DNA of 64,000 bases from positions 2,356,001 through 2,420,000 of the forward strand of contig NZ_CP150233.1 of NCBI RefSeq assembly GCF_037974265.1. The letters run 5' to 3'. This DNA is from Paenibacillus sp. FSL R5-0623 (GTDB lineage: Bacteria; Bacillota; Bacilli; Paenibacillales; Paenibacillaceae). The notes under the pieces were generated by a model. The model worked only from the letters and a program-made list of their open reading frames with translations. It was not told the DNA's origin and ran no database searches. Made by a program: the position numbers and the translations under genes. Each line of letters starts with the position of its first letter. Within the stretch, counting starts at the first letter, position 1. Of this stretch, positions 33,100-41,833 are shown piece by piece.

Positions 33100-34323
33100 A
33101 TGTCCATTCGTTCCCCATGGATAGCTCGTTCTGTAGTGTTATTTTTAGTTTCTGTTTTGTTTAGTGTAATGCACACTGGAATTGTCAGTGCAGCCAAAGA
33201 AAACGATACTTTTAAGTTATCGAGTCGTGACCAGAGTCGGCCCTCCGGTTTTGTAGGAAAAGTTATAAGTGAAGGAATGAATGTGAAAAATGCAAAGATA
33301 TCGTATGAATTACATCATTATGGTGATGGAGCTGAACAACAGTCTGGGAGTGTAGTTAGTGATGAAAATGGAAATTATCGTATTGACGTGGTACTCCCCA
33401 ACTCAAAAGATTATTTCACAATGGATTTTACTGTAGAGGCAGAAGGTTATCTGTTATACAATCATAGAGGTAGTGAGTCTTTAGAAGCGGACAAAGTAAG
33501 AACCATTAATTTTTATATTTATGAACCATCAACAATTGTGGGCACAGTCACAGATAAGGAAGGAAAGCCTGTGGCTGACGCGTTAGTTTCAGTAACCGCT
33601 TTGTACGGCAAGCCCGTAAAAACAAATCAAAGAGGCATATATATGGTAACGGGCATTGATTTTGAGTATCCAAACATTGCAATCAAGGTAGATTCTGCAG
33701 ATTATATGATTTATGAACAAGATCGGTTAGAACTTTGGGCGGGAGAAACCATAAAATGGGATGTTGTTTTGACAGAAGCAGCACACGTACGGGGAAAGGT
33801 TGTAGATGAGGCGGGCAATCCAGTAAGTGGAGCTAAAGTGAATGCCGGAGGCTCGGCAACAACAACGGATGCTCAAGGAAATTATTTCATAAAGCGCGTG
33901 CCAACAGGCACCAGAACAATAACGGGGGAAGCAGCAGGATACTTAAAATCTACTCAGAACGTTACCCTCGTACAAGGAGATCATAATACGTTTAATATCG
34001 TACTTAAGACAGATGCAGATATTACACCTCCAGTAACCAAGTACAGATTAGTTCCTATTACAGATACTGTGAACGGGAAAATATACATCAAAGGATTTAC
34101 ATTCAGACTTCAGGCAACGGACGAAGTCAAAGGTTCGGGTGTAAAAACAACGCAATATCGAATCAATGGGGGAGCATGGGAAACATATGAGGGACCCGTC
34201 AAGTTTTATGCCCCTGATGTCAAAGTGGTAGAGTACTATAGTACAGATGTTGCAGGTAACCAAGAGAAGTACAACAAAATGGATTTTGTTAATGGCACAT
34301 TTGAAGGCGCAGGCTCATATTGA
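33100..34323 (+). CDS. Secreted protein with carboxypeptidase-regulatory-like Ig repeats and a C-terminal OmpL47-like domain
   Basis: 407 residues with a signal peptide (cleavage after VSAA, about residue 32). Three successive carboxypeptidase-regulatory-like beta-sandwich repeats follow: about 50-145 (GFVGKVISEG), 147-225 (IVGTVTDKEGKPVADALV) and 228-305 (VRGKVVDEAGNPVSGAKV). The C-terminal 90 residues (TTQYRINGGAWETYEGPVKF, YYSTDVAGNQE) resemble the OmpL47 beta-barrel domain used in surface and glycan-active proteins. No enzyme domain or anchor is visible. AT-rich relative to the window, 65 bp after the small peptide and on the same strand. The start ATG 33100 follows GGAGAGG. Confidence 0.8.
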   Translation: MSIRSPWIARSVVLFLVSVLFSVMHTGIVSAAKENDTFKLSSRDQSRPSGFVGKVISEGMNVKNAKISYELHHYGDGAEQQSGSVVSDENGNYRIDVVLPNSKDYFTMDFTVEAEGYLLYNHRGSESLEADKVRTINFYIYEPSTIVGTVTDKEGKPVADALVSVTALYGKPVKTNQRGIYMVTGIDFEYPNIAIKVDSADYMIYEQDRLELWAGETIKWDVVLTEAAHVRGKVVDEAGNPVSGAKVNAGGSATTTDAQGNYFIKRVPTGTRTITGEAAGYLKSTQNVTLVQGDHNTFNIVLKTDADITPPVTKYRLVPITDTVNGKIYIKGFTFRLQATDEVKGSGVKTTQYRINGGAWETYEGPVKFYAPDVKVVEYYSTDVAGNQEKYNKMDFVNGTFEGAGSY

Positions 34324-34371
34324 TTCATCATTGATGTGATAGTGTGATTTGTATAAGATGCTAATCTAATT

Positions 34372-34425
34372 AGACGGCTCCGACATGATGATCGCCCTCG
34401 GTAGATCATCATGTCGGAGCCGTCT
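34372..34425. repeat. Perfect 22-bp inverted repeat after the secreted-protein gene
   Basis: The left arm begins AGACGGCTCCGACATGATG (34372-34393) and the right arm (34404-34425) ends CATCATGTCGGAGCCGTCT, perfectly complementary over 22 bp with a 10-base loop. A weak T-rich stretch (TTTACCATTTTT) follows, so it probably acts as a terminator for the upstream gene; the length and perfection are unusual. Confidence 0.7.
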
Positions 34426-34556
34426 TTACCATTTTTAACCTGTAGCCCTAGGAGTCGACGCCTTTCCTTTGAATCTCGTGAACAGAAGGGTGTATAATCA
34501 AGGATGTAATCTGGAGTTTTAATCTTTGATTTGTCATAAACGAATTGTTCCAGACC

Positions 34557-34588
34557 GTAACCCATCGTAGGGTTACAAATCATATAAT
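34557..34588 (+). promoter_or_regulatory. Operator-like inverted repeat and -10 of the nitroreductase promoter
   Basis: GTAACCC (34557-34563) and GGGTTAC (34570-34576) form a perfect 7-bp inverted repeat with a 6-bp spacer. It ends six bases before TATAAT (34583-34588), so it occupies the -35 region, where a repressor would block polymerase. Confidence 0.6.
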
Positions 34589-34607
34589 AATCAGGGAGGT
34601 ACGGCCG

Positions 34608-35159
34608 ATGAGTAAAGCTACGAAAACAACAAATGAAGTCAGAAATGCGATTCAAAACCGTCGTACGGTGAAAAAATTCAAAAAAGAAGCTGTTCCTACA
34701 CAGCAGATTATAGAATTGCTGGATACGGCAGTCTGGGCTCCTAACCATAAACTGCGTGAACCTTGGAGATTTTTGTTGTTTACCGGGAATGGACGGAAGA
34801 AACTGGCGGAGGCTATTGACGCAGAAATGGGAGAAGACAACAAATTCTCACCCAATATTATGCAAGTTCCATCCGTTATGCTTGTTGTGCTGGAAGAAGA
34901 TCCAAGACAGAATATCTGGGACGAAGACTTCGCTGCGGTCAGTGCATTGGTTCAGAACTTTATGCTTGCAGCCTGGAGTGAAGACATTGGAACGTTCTGG
35001 GTGACTAAGCCATTCTTGTACGCTCCCAAATTCCGCAAATCGCTTGGAATAGAGGCGGGAGAGAAGATTGTAGGTATGATTTATATGGGATACCCTGATG
35101 TTATTCCTTCTGCCAAAGAACGCACACCAGCTAAGGAGAAACTCACTCTTTTCGAATAA
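34608..35159 (+). CDS. Nitroreductase family protein
   Basis: 183-residue FMN-dependent nitroreductase-fold protein. NRRTVKKFKKEAVP and AVWAPNHKLREPWRF are the N-terminal FMN-binding segments, and VSALVQNFMLAAWSEDIGTF is the typical central helix. Such enzymes reduce nitroaromatics, quinones or related electrophiles with NAD(P)H; the physiological substrate is unknown. The ATG at 34608 follows AGGGAGGT; a longer frame to 34545 would include the promoter. An inverted repeat at the -35 suggests that a dedicated repressor controls it. Confidence 0.88.
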   Translation: MSKATKTTNEVRNAIQNRRTVKKFKKEAVPTQQIIELLDTAVWAPNHKLREPWRFLLFTGNGRKKLAEAIDAEMGEDNKFSPNIMQVPSVMLVVLEEDPRQNIWDEDFAAVSALVQNFMLAAWSEDIGTFWVTKPFLYAPKFRKSLGIEAGEKIVGMIYMGYPDVIPSAKERTPAKEKLTLFE

Positions 35160-35212
35160 TAAATTATTAAAAACCTTAGCTATCTACGATCCCTTATGTT
35201 TCAGGGAAATCC

Positions 35213-35260
35213 ACGTACAAGTACCTTTCTTCACAGAAGAGAAGGGCTTGTACGTTTTTT
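35213..35260 (+). terminator. Intrinsic terminator after the nitroreductase gene
   Basis: ACGTACAAG (35213-35221) pairs with CTTGTACGT (35247-35255) with inner CTTTCTTC/GAAGAGAAG pairing, followed by T6. Confidence 0.85.
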
Positions 35261-35398
35261 GTCGTGTTGGCGTATCCGCATTGTAGAATTTGCATAAGGA
35301 ATTCTTCTCGATCTTCCTCTGCTGTTTACAGTTTCATGCCGTTTCACTGCTTTGGGTAAATCGGCCTGTTTTTTCCTCCATATGCTTCTAAAATAGCT

Positions 35399-37009
35399 TC
35401 AAAATAAATTAAGATCCAGTTGGCGATACTGAATGGCTTCAGCCACATGAGCTGTCACAATTTCACCATCATGATCCAGATCGGCAATCGTCTGTGCCAT
35501 CTTGATAATGCGATCATGTGCACGCATGCTCAGGTTTAACGTTTGCAGCGTTTGCTCTAACAGTTGTTCTGCCTCTTGGGGGAGATGGATCGTTCGTCGC
35601 AAAAGCGTGCCGGAAAGCTGGCTATTCCAACGAACCGAACTTTGGGCATAACGTGTAGCCTGAATTTGATGAGCGTGGATCACTTTTGCCTGCATTTCTT
35701 CAGAGGAAGGGGAAGCAGCAGACTTGCGCCACTCGCCTGGTGGAGGAACCTCAACCTGAAGATCAATACGGTCCAGCAGTGGTCCTGAAATTTTGGCTCG
35801 GTATGCGGCAACACGGGCTGGACTACATATGCATCGTTGTTCCTCCGAATGAGCGGACAAATATCCGCAGGGACAGGGATTCATGGAACATGCGAGCATA
35901 AATTGGGCCGGAAAGGTGAATGCAGCGCGAGCCCGACTAATTGTCACTGTGCGATCCTCTAACGGCTGCCTTAATACCTCCAGCACTTGACGCTGGAATT
36001 CAGGTAATTCATCCAGAAACAATATGCCCCGATGGGCAAGGCTCACTTCACCCGGTTTTGGAATACCACCACCTCCAATCAGACCAGAGGTGGATATCGT
36101 GTGGTGAGGGGAGCGAAAGGGTCTGTCTGCAATCAGGCCTTGAGGCGCTTCTTTCAATTTGCCTGCGGCACTTAATACTTTGGTGACTTCCAACGCTTCA
36201 TCTTCTGACAAAGGAGGAAGGATGGAGGGCAAACGTTTGATTAACATCGTTTTGCCCGTGCCTGGCGGTCCAACGAGCAGTATATTATGCATGCCTGCTG
36301 CTGCAATCATAAGCGCGCGTTTTACATGATGCTGCCCCAGAACATCGCTATAGTCATCTGCAAATAATGGTGTTTGTCTCAGCTTCCTATCCGCCATCTT
36401 ATGAGTCTTATCCGTTATAGGCACAGCGAGGTGTGCATAATTTTCCAACACAACTGTTCCTGCATTTGAATTATTGGGTATTCCCACTGAACTAGCGGGT
36501 TGATCTGGGTTTTCCGGAGCAATATCCTGTAAATGTCGAATGCCAAACACCTGGATACCTCGAATCAGTGACGCTTCCTCTACGTTATCCAAAGGCAGGA
36601 GCACGGAAGTAAAGCCTTGTCGTTTGGCCAGATCCACCATGGATAAAATGCCGGGCACGGACCTGATCGAACCGTCCAACGCCAGTTCGCCAACCACTAG
36701 TGTCCGTTCCTCGGGAGGAAGTACAAGCTGGCCGCTTGTCATGAGTAAAGCGATAGCAATGGCTAGATCAAAGGAAGATCCTTCCTTGCGCAGATCAGCG
36801 GGGGCCAGATTGATTGTGATCCGCTGTAACGGATACTGATATCCGCAGTTTTTAATCGCTGCACGGACACGTTCAACGGCCTCACGAATGGCTGAATCCG
36901 GTAAACCGATGATGGATGTCTGCGGCAGACCATTGGATAAATCGGTCTCCACCTCGATCAGAACACCATCAATTCCGTACAAACACGCACTGTGCAATTT
37001 TCCGTACAT
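35399..37009 (-). CDS. comM: YifB/ComM family Mg-chelatase-like AAA+ ATPase
   Basis: 536-residue AAA+ protein. The N-terminal Lon-substrate-like domain begins MYGKLHSACLYGIDG. Walker A is GPPGTGKTMLIKRLPS, Walker B is ILFLDELPEF, and a cysteine cluster CSMNPCPCGY ... CICS resembles a zinc site, with the C-terminal helical lid at the end. In Vibrio the homologue ComM is a branch-migration helicase for natural transformation; the Firmicute role is less clear. The start is the ATG at 37007-37009 after GAGGTG; a longer frame adds six residues without support. dprA, another transformation gene, lies 3.6 kb away. Confidence 0.93.
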   Translation of the reverse strand: MYGKLHSACLYGIDGVLIEVETDLSNGLPQTSIIGLPDSAIREAVERVRAAIKNCGYQYPLQRITINLAPADLRKEGSSFDLAIAIALLMTSGQLVLPPEERTLVVGELALDGSIRSVPGILSMVDLAKRQGFTSVLLPLDNVEEASLIRGIQVFGIRHLQDIAPENPDQPASSVGIPNNSNAGTVVLENYAHLAVPITDKTHKMADRKLRQTPLFADDYSDVLGQHHVKRALMIAAAGMHNILLVGPPGTGKTMLIKRLPSILPPLSEDEALEVTKVLSAAGKLKEAPQGLIADRPFRSPHHTISTSGLIGGGGIPKPGEVSLAHRGILFLDELPEFQRQVLEVLRQPLEDRTVTISRARAAFTFPAQFMLACSMNPCPCGYLSAHSEEQRCICSPARVAAYRAKISGPLLDRIDLQVEVPPPGEWRKSAASPSSEEMQAKVIHAHQIQATRYAQSSVRWNSQLSGTLLRRTIHLPQEAEQLLEQTLQTLNLSMRAHDRIIKMAQTIADLDHDGEIVTAHVAEAIQYRQLDLNLF

Positions 37010-37427
37010 GACAAAGAAACACCTCACTCGATTCTTGACTCCGCATAATACGGGCCAGTCTACGAATTAAGGTGCTTCCTCAGCTTCTATTAAGCATTTT
37101 ATATAAAAGGAATCATGGAGTCAACCTGTCATTCTCATTGCTGTAGTCATCTTACCTGATCCCTGAATTTTATTTTTGGAAGGAAATCATTAAATAGTTT
37201 TGGCGAAAATGGTTACGTATTAAACTTTCATTATGATTATCAAATTTGGCCCGAGAAAACGCGAATGTATTCCATGGACCTTATGTAATACTTTTATCAA
37301 ATTATGAGATGTGCTTACGGGTCATCCATTCGTATTTATATTTTACACAATCTAATTTATCCTAATTAAATTGAAAAGTAAAATCATTTGTGCTCAATTA
37401 TTCTGTTTTTTTTCTATTTTGTGATAG

Positions 37428-37439
37428 TATAGATCTATA
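37428..37439 (+). promoter_or_regulatory. Palindrome in the ohrR promoter region
   Basis: TATAGATCTATA is a perfect 12-bp palindrome 52 bp before the ohrR start, overlapping a plausible -10 (TATAGA). It could be the autoregulatory site, although it does not resemble the classical TACAATT-type OhrR box. The rest of the 481-bp divergent gap (37010-37490) is AT-rich without further recognised sites. Confidence 0.4.
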
Positions 37440-37490
37440 GTTCCTGTATTATTAGGAATAGATTGCACAATAGGCAGGTGAGAAAGACAT

Positions 37491-37946
37491 ATGCAGACTG
37501 ACAGTTTGAAGCTGGATAACCAATTATGCTTTGCCATATATGCTTGTTCACGTGAGATTACGAAGATGTACCAGCCTTATCTGGAGGTACTTGGCGTAAC
37601 ATATTCCCAGTATCTGGTTCTTATGGTATTGTGGGAACGTGAAGAATGTACGGTTAAGGAGATCGGGGAGGCACTCTATCTCGATTCGGGAACGTTGACA
37701 CCACTTCTCAAACGGTTGCAGTCAGCAGGACTTATTAATCGCGAACGCTCTGCTCAGGATGAACGAAAAGTATTAATTACATTAACCGACTCCGGCCGTG
37801 AGCTGCGGAACAAGGCATTGTCCATACCTGAATCCATTCAGGGAGATGCGTGTTTGAACAGTACAGAGTTTGAAGCTTTGCTGGGTCAGTTCAAAGGGTT
37901 GCTGGAGAAAGTTCACCAAACCAACACGAACGCAGCCAAAAAATAA
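37491..37946 (+). CDS. ohrR: MarR family organic-peroxide sensor OhrR
   Basis: 151-residue repressor. The N-terminal LDNQLCFAIYACSREI matches OhrR with the reactive cysteine (Cys13), followed by the winged helix (ECTVKEIGEALYLDSGTLTP, SAQDERKVLITLTDSG wing). OhrR oxidised by organic hydroperoxides or HOCl releases the ohr peroxidase gene. No ohr gene is adjacent here. The neighbouring nitroreductase on the other side of comM is also an oxidative or electrophile stress type gene, but shares no visible operator. Confidence 0.9.
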   Translation: MQTDSLKLDNQLCFAIYACSREITKMYQPYLEVLGVTYSQYLVLMVLWEREECTVKEIGEALYLDSGTLTPLLKRLQSAGLINRERSAQDERKVLITLTDSGRELRNKALSIPESIQGDACLNSTEFEALLGQFKGLLEKVHQTNTNAAKK

Positions 37947-37967
37947 AATGTAGTTTTAGATCAAGGA

Positions 37968-37994
37968 AACCTTAGCTTTTAGCTGAGGTTTTTT
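37968..37994 (+). terminator. Intrinsic terminator after ohrR
   Basis: AACCTTAGCT (37968-37977) pairs with AGCTGAGGTT (37981-37990) around a TTT loop, with one mismatch, then T4. Confidence 0.85.
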
Positions 37995-38070
37995 CCATAT
38001 ATACCCAAGCATTCACAATATGGGATCATACTCATATCAAAATACTGTCTATTAACCATTAATTTTTTAA

Positions 38071-38098
38071 GGAAAGCGTTTTAAAAACGTGTTACAAT
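38071..38098 (+). promoter_or_regulatory. Candidate cre site and -10 element upstream of sucC
   Basis: GGAAAGCGTTTTAA (38071-38084) matches 12 of 14 positions of the catabolite response element consensus. TACAAT (38093-38098) is a good -10, so CcpA bound here would overlap the -35 region. Inferred only from sequence match. Confidence 0.4.
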
Positions 38099-38189
38099 GA
38101 ATTGGGTTTAAGTGAAAATAGTCAACATTTGTCTTTTGTTAGTCTACCAACCCGCCTTGTTGCAGTCATGTTGATAGGAGGATTCGAGA

Positions 38190-39350
38190 ATGAATATCCA
38201 TGAATATCAAGGAAAAGAAGTACTGAAACAGTATGGAGTTACCGTTCCAAACGGAAAGGTTGCTTATACAGTCGATGAAGCGGTTGCGGCCGCAGAGGCA
38301 CTGGGCAGTCCGGTGACTGTTGTTAAAGCGCAAATACACGCAGGTGGCCGGGGTAAAGCCGGCGGCGTAAAAGTGGCGAAGAGTACGGATGAAGTTCGTG
38401 CCTATGCTTCCGAAATTCTGGGCAAAGTATTGGTAACACACCAGACTGGACCAGAAGGCAAAGAAGTGAAACGTCTTCTGATTGAAGAAGGATGCGATAT
38501 CCGAAAAGAGTATTATGTGGGTGTTGTTGTGGACCGTGCCACAGGCCGTGTAGTTATGATGGCTTCCGAAGAAGGCGGCACTGAGATTGAAGAAGTAGCT
38601 GAAGCTACACCTGAGAAAATTTTCAAAGAAATTATTGACCCTGCTATTGGATTGCAAGTGTTCCAGGCCCGTAAACTGGCTTACAGCATTAAGATTCCGA
38701 ATGAACTGGTGAACAAAGCTGTTAAGTTCATGCTCGCGCTGTACACTGCATTTGTCGAAAAAGATTGCTCTATTGCCGAGATCAATCCTCTCGTTGTTAC
38801 CGGAGATGGAAACGTTATCGCGCTAGATGCGAAATTAAACTTTGACTCCAACGCCCTGTTCCGTCACAAAGACATTTTGGAACTGCGTGACCTGGATGAA
38901 GAGGATGAAAAAGAAATCGAAGCTTCCAAATACGACCTCAGCTACATAGCACTTGATGGCAACATCGGCTGTATGGTCAATGGTGCGGGACTTGCGATGG
39001 CAACGATGGACATTATCAAATACTACGGTGGAGACCCGGCCAACTTCCTTGACGTTGGGGGCGGTGCAACAACAGAGAAGGTGACTGAAGCATTTAAGAT
39101 CATCTTGTCCGATGCCAAAGTAGCTGGGATCTTTGTTAACATCTTCGGTGGCATCATGCGCTGTGATGTTATCGCCAATGGTGTTGTTGAAGCCGCGAAG
39201 CAGCTTGGCCTGACCAAACCGCTGGTTGTTCGTCTTGAAGGAACTAACGTGGAGCTTGGCAAACGTATTCTGGGTGAATCTGGCCTGAATATCGTTCCTG
39301 CTGATTCCATGGCCGATGGTGCACAGAAAATTGTTGCCCTCGTAAAATAA
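38190..39350 (+). CDS. sucC: Succinyl-CoA synthetase beta subunit (ADP-forming)
   Basis: 386-residue TCA-cycle subunit. The N-terminal ATP-grasp domain has [34 protein letters not shown] and [20 protein letters not shown]. The C-terminal CoA-ligase-like domain has [18 protein letters not shown] and [15 protein letters not shown]. It couples succinyl-CoA cleavage to ATP formation with SucD, encoded 63 bp downstream. The ATG at 38190 follows TAGGAGGA. Confidence 0.98.
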   Translation: MNIHEYQGKEVLKQYGVTVPNGKVAYTVDEAVAAAEALGSPVTVVKAQIHAGGRGKAGGVKVAKSTDEVRAYASEILGKVLVTHQTGPEGKEVKRLLIEEGCDIRKEYYVGVVVDRATGRVVMMASEEGGTEIEEVAEATPEKIFKEIIDPAIGLQVFQARKLAYSIKIPNELVNKAVKFMLALYTAFVEKDCSIAEINPLVVTGDGNVIALDAKLNFDSNALFRHKDILELRDLDEEDEKEIEASKYDLSYIALDGNIGCMVNGAGLAMATMDIIKYYGGDPANFLDVGGGATTEKVTEAFKIILSDAKVAGIFVNIFGGIMRCDVIANGVVEAAKQLGLTKPLVVRLEGTNVELGKRILGESGLNIVPADSMADGAQKIVALVK

Positions 39351-39413
39351 GTTCATTCCTTAGTACCGGAGCTGTCCGGGAATTGAAAAATAACCGTAAG
39401 GATGTGAAGCAAC

Positions 39414-40343
39414 GTGAGTATTTTGATCGATAAAAATACAAAAGTCATTACGCAAGGCATTACGGGTTCAACGGGAATGTTCCACACGAAGGGCGCATTG
39501 GACTACGGAACCCAGATGGTAGGCGGAGTTACACCGGGTAAAGGCGGAACTAATGTGGATATCACGTTGGAAGACGGTACAGTAGCTAGTCTGCCGGTGT
39601 TCAACACTGTGCAGGAAGCGAAAGAAGCTACAGGCGCAACAGCGAGCGTCATTTACGTTCCTCCTGCATTTGCAGCAGATTCCATTATGGAAGCTGTTGA
39701 TGCTGAGCTGGACCTCGTCATCTGTATTACAGAAGGTATTCCGGTTCTTGACATGATCAAGGTTGACCGCTTTATGGAAGGTAAAGATACTGTCCTGATC
39801 GGACCAAACTGTCCAGGTGTCATTACACCAGGAGAATGTAAAATCGGTATCATGCCTGGTTATATCCATATGGCAGGGCACGTAGGCGTTGTTTCCCGTA
39901 GTGGAACACTTACCTATGAAGCCGTTCATCAACTGACGACACGTGGTATTGGACAATCTTCTGCTGTAGGAATCGGGGGAGACCCTGTAAAAGGCTCGGA
40001 GTTCATTGATATCCTCAAACGGTTCAATGAAGATCCACAGACTCATGCGGTCATCATGATTGGTGAGATTGGTGGTACAGCTGAAGAGGATGCTGCAGAT
40101 TGGGTACGGGAAAACATGACCAAACCGGTTGTTGGCTTTATCGGTGGCGTAACAGCGCCTCCAGGTAAACGGATGGGCCATGCTGGCGCTATTATCTCTG
40201 GCGGTAAAGGTACAGCCAAAGAGAAGATTGCGAAGCTGGAATCATGTGGAATCAAAGTAGCACCAACTCCTGCTGAGATGGGTTCAACTTTGGTGAGTGT
40301 ACTTGAGGAACGCGGTATTTTGAATTTGTGCACGACACATTAA
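39414..40343 (+). CDS. sucD: Succinyl-CoA synthetase alpha subunit
   Basis: 309-residue subunit that binds CoA and carries the phosphohistidine in [13 protein letters not shown]. The N-terminal Rossmann-like CoA domain has [20 protein letters not shown]. The start is a GTG at 39414 after AAGGATGTGAAG. The C-terminal tail (about 10 residues after VSVLEERG) is slightly extended compared with E. coli. It forms an operon with sucC and precedes dprA as in B. subtilis. Confidence 0.97.
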   Translation: MSILIDKNTKVITQGITGSTGMFHTKGALDYGTQMVGGVTPGKGGTNVDITLEDGTVASLPVFNTVQEAKEATGATASVIYVPPAFAADSIMEAVDAELDLVICITEGIPVLDMIKVDRFMEGKDTVLIGPNCPGVITPGECKIGIMPGYIHMAGHVGVVSRSGTLTYEAVHQLTTRGIGQSSAVGIGGDPVKGSEFIDILKRFNEDPQTHAVIMIGEIGGTAEEDAADWVRENMTKPVVGFIGGVTAPPGKRMGHAGAIISGGKGTAKEKIAKLESCGIKVAPTPAEMGSTLVSVLEERGILNLCTTH

Positions 40344-40423
40344 TTCTTTTTCGTTATAATAGAAGAAACGGCTCGGAAATGATCTATTTCTGGTAGACCG
40401 ACTATTATGGTTACGGAAAAGGT

Positions 40424-40466
40424 AAGCAACCTTTTGTCCTTGAACAGGGCGAAGGGTTGCTTTTTT
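40424..40466 (+). terminator. Intrinsic terminator after sucD
   Basis: AAGCAACC (40424-40431) pairs with GGTTGCTT (40455-40462), with inner GTCC/GGGC-type pairing, followed by a T-run. A TATAAT at about 40357 lies upstream of it without a good -35. Confidence 0.85.
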
Positions 40467-40586
40467 GCGTTTTTTTACGGGAAAAGGGGGAGGAATTGTC
40501 CCTCATCTGCGTAAACGCTTGCATTCCGTGGTCACTTAACACACAATATGAGGGAAGATCTCTTCCCGCTTTGGGAGGTTTATGGT

Positions 40587-41717
40587 ATGGAAGAACGATG
40601 GATCTTGTTTGGGTTGCATGAGATGGAGGGCATTGGCAAGAAAACAATCTCGAAACTGATTCTGGGACAACATGAATTACCCGATCTATTGAATTATGGG
40701 GAAAGCGACTGGGTCGCAGCAGGCTTGCGCAAAGATCAGGCTGCACGTTTGGCTAGCCAATTTACTATCGACTGGATTGAGAGTAAAAGAGAACACGTTT
40801 ACAATCAGGGGATAGAGGTTATTACTTATCTGGATCAGAATTATCCCATATTAATGAAGGAAACCGTTCAGCCTCCCTGGGTAATGTATGCTCGAGGGGA
40901 TGTTAGTTTGCTACACAATTCGTCTATTGCCATGGTGGGAACTCGTATGCCAACCGTGTATGGGCGCAAAGTTGGAGAAAAGCTGGCAGAGCAATTATGC
41001 AATGCAGGACTGACGATTGTAAGCGGGCTTGCCCGCGGTATTGATAGCGTATGTCATGAGGCAGTACTACGTGCAAAAGGAAAAACGATTGCCGTATTCG
41101 GAACAGGGATTGATCATATATACCCACCCGAAAATACAAGTCTCGCTGAGCGAATCGCGGAGACGGGGCTGCTTTTGTCGGAATATCCACCAGGTACGAG
41201 AGCGCGCCAGGGATTATTTCCGGAACGGAATCGAATCATTGCCGGTCTGACATTGGGAACATTGGTTGTTGAGGCTGACATTCGCAGTGGTTCACTCATT
41301 ACAGCAGATGCTGCGCTTGAAGCAGGCAGGGATGTATTTGCAGTCCCTGGACCTATTACATCGCCGAAAAGTCGGGGAGCACACAATCTTATCCGTCAAG
41401 GGGCCAAATTGGTCACTTGTGCAGCAGATGTGTTGGAAGAGTATCGATTGGGCTTGCCAAATGCAGAACAACTTCCTTACAATAGAGGACGTTCGACCGA
41501 AACAACCGAGCCTTCCGGGCGAGGGATATTCGCTGAGGTTAAGCTCTCTACAGATGAACAACGTGTGATTTATCTGTTGGAACAGGGAGAACAATCATTG
41601 GATCAAATGGTTGAGCTGCTTGGTTGGGATTTTGGACATTTGCATTCAGTTCTGTTATCTTTAATCATAAAAAAGCAGATTAGCCAATTACCAGGCACTA
41701 AATACGCGAGGGTATGA
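40587..41717 (+). CDS. dprA: DNA-processing protein DprA (Smf)
   Basis: 376-residue protein that loads RecA on incoming single-stranded DNA in natural transformation. An N-terminal helical region (residues 1-60) precedes the Rossmann-like core SIAMVGTRMPTVYGRKVG, IVSGLARGIDSVCHE, FPERNRIIAGLTLGTLVVEA and KSRGAHNLIRQGAK. A C-terminal winged-helix-like segment (about 310-376) follows a variable linker. I take the ATG at 40587 (MEERWILFG) after GGGAGG rather than the upstream frame start at 40548. Confidence 0.95.
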   Translation: MEERWILFGLHEMEGIGKKTISKLILGQHELPDLLNYGESDWVAAGLRKDQAARLASQFTIDWIESKREHVYNQGIEVITYLDQNYPILMKETVQPPWVMYARGDVSLLHNSSIAMVGTRMPTVYGRKVGEKLAEQLCNAGLTIVSGLARGIDSVCHEAVLRAKGKTIAVFGTGIDHIYPPENTSLAERIAETGLLLSEYPPGTRARQGLFPERNRIIAGLTLGTLVVEADIRSGSLITADAALEAGRDVFAVPGPITSPKSRGAHNLIRQGAKLVTCAADVLEEYRLGLPNAEQLPYNRGRSTETTEPSGRGIFAEVKLSTDEQRVIYLLEQGEQSLDQMVELLGWDFGHLHSVLLSLIIKKQISQLPGTKYARV

Positions 41718-41791
41718 CGAAGCTACAACCTACGTAGTGCGTGGAAATATATAATTAGCAGAAGTTATTAACTATGCATAAGCTTACAGAA

Positions 41792-41813
41792 ACAGTTTCA
41801 TGACAGTTTCATG
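41792..41813 (+). repeat. Tandem 11-bp duplication upstream of topA
   Basis: ACAGTTTCATG occurs twice in direct tandem (41792-41802 and 41803-41813), ending 20 bp before the topA start and touching its ribosome site. Probably a replication-slippage duplication. Confidence 0.6.
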
Positions 41814-41833
41814 ACTGAGAGGAGGATGAACCT

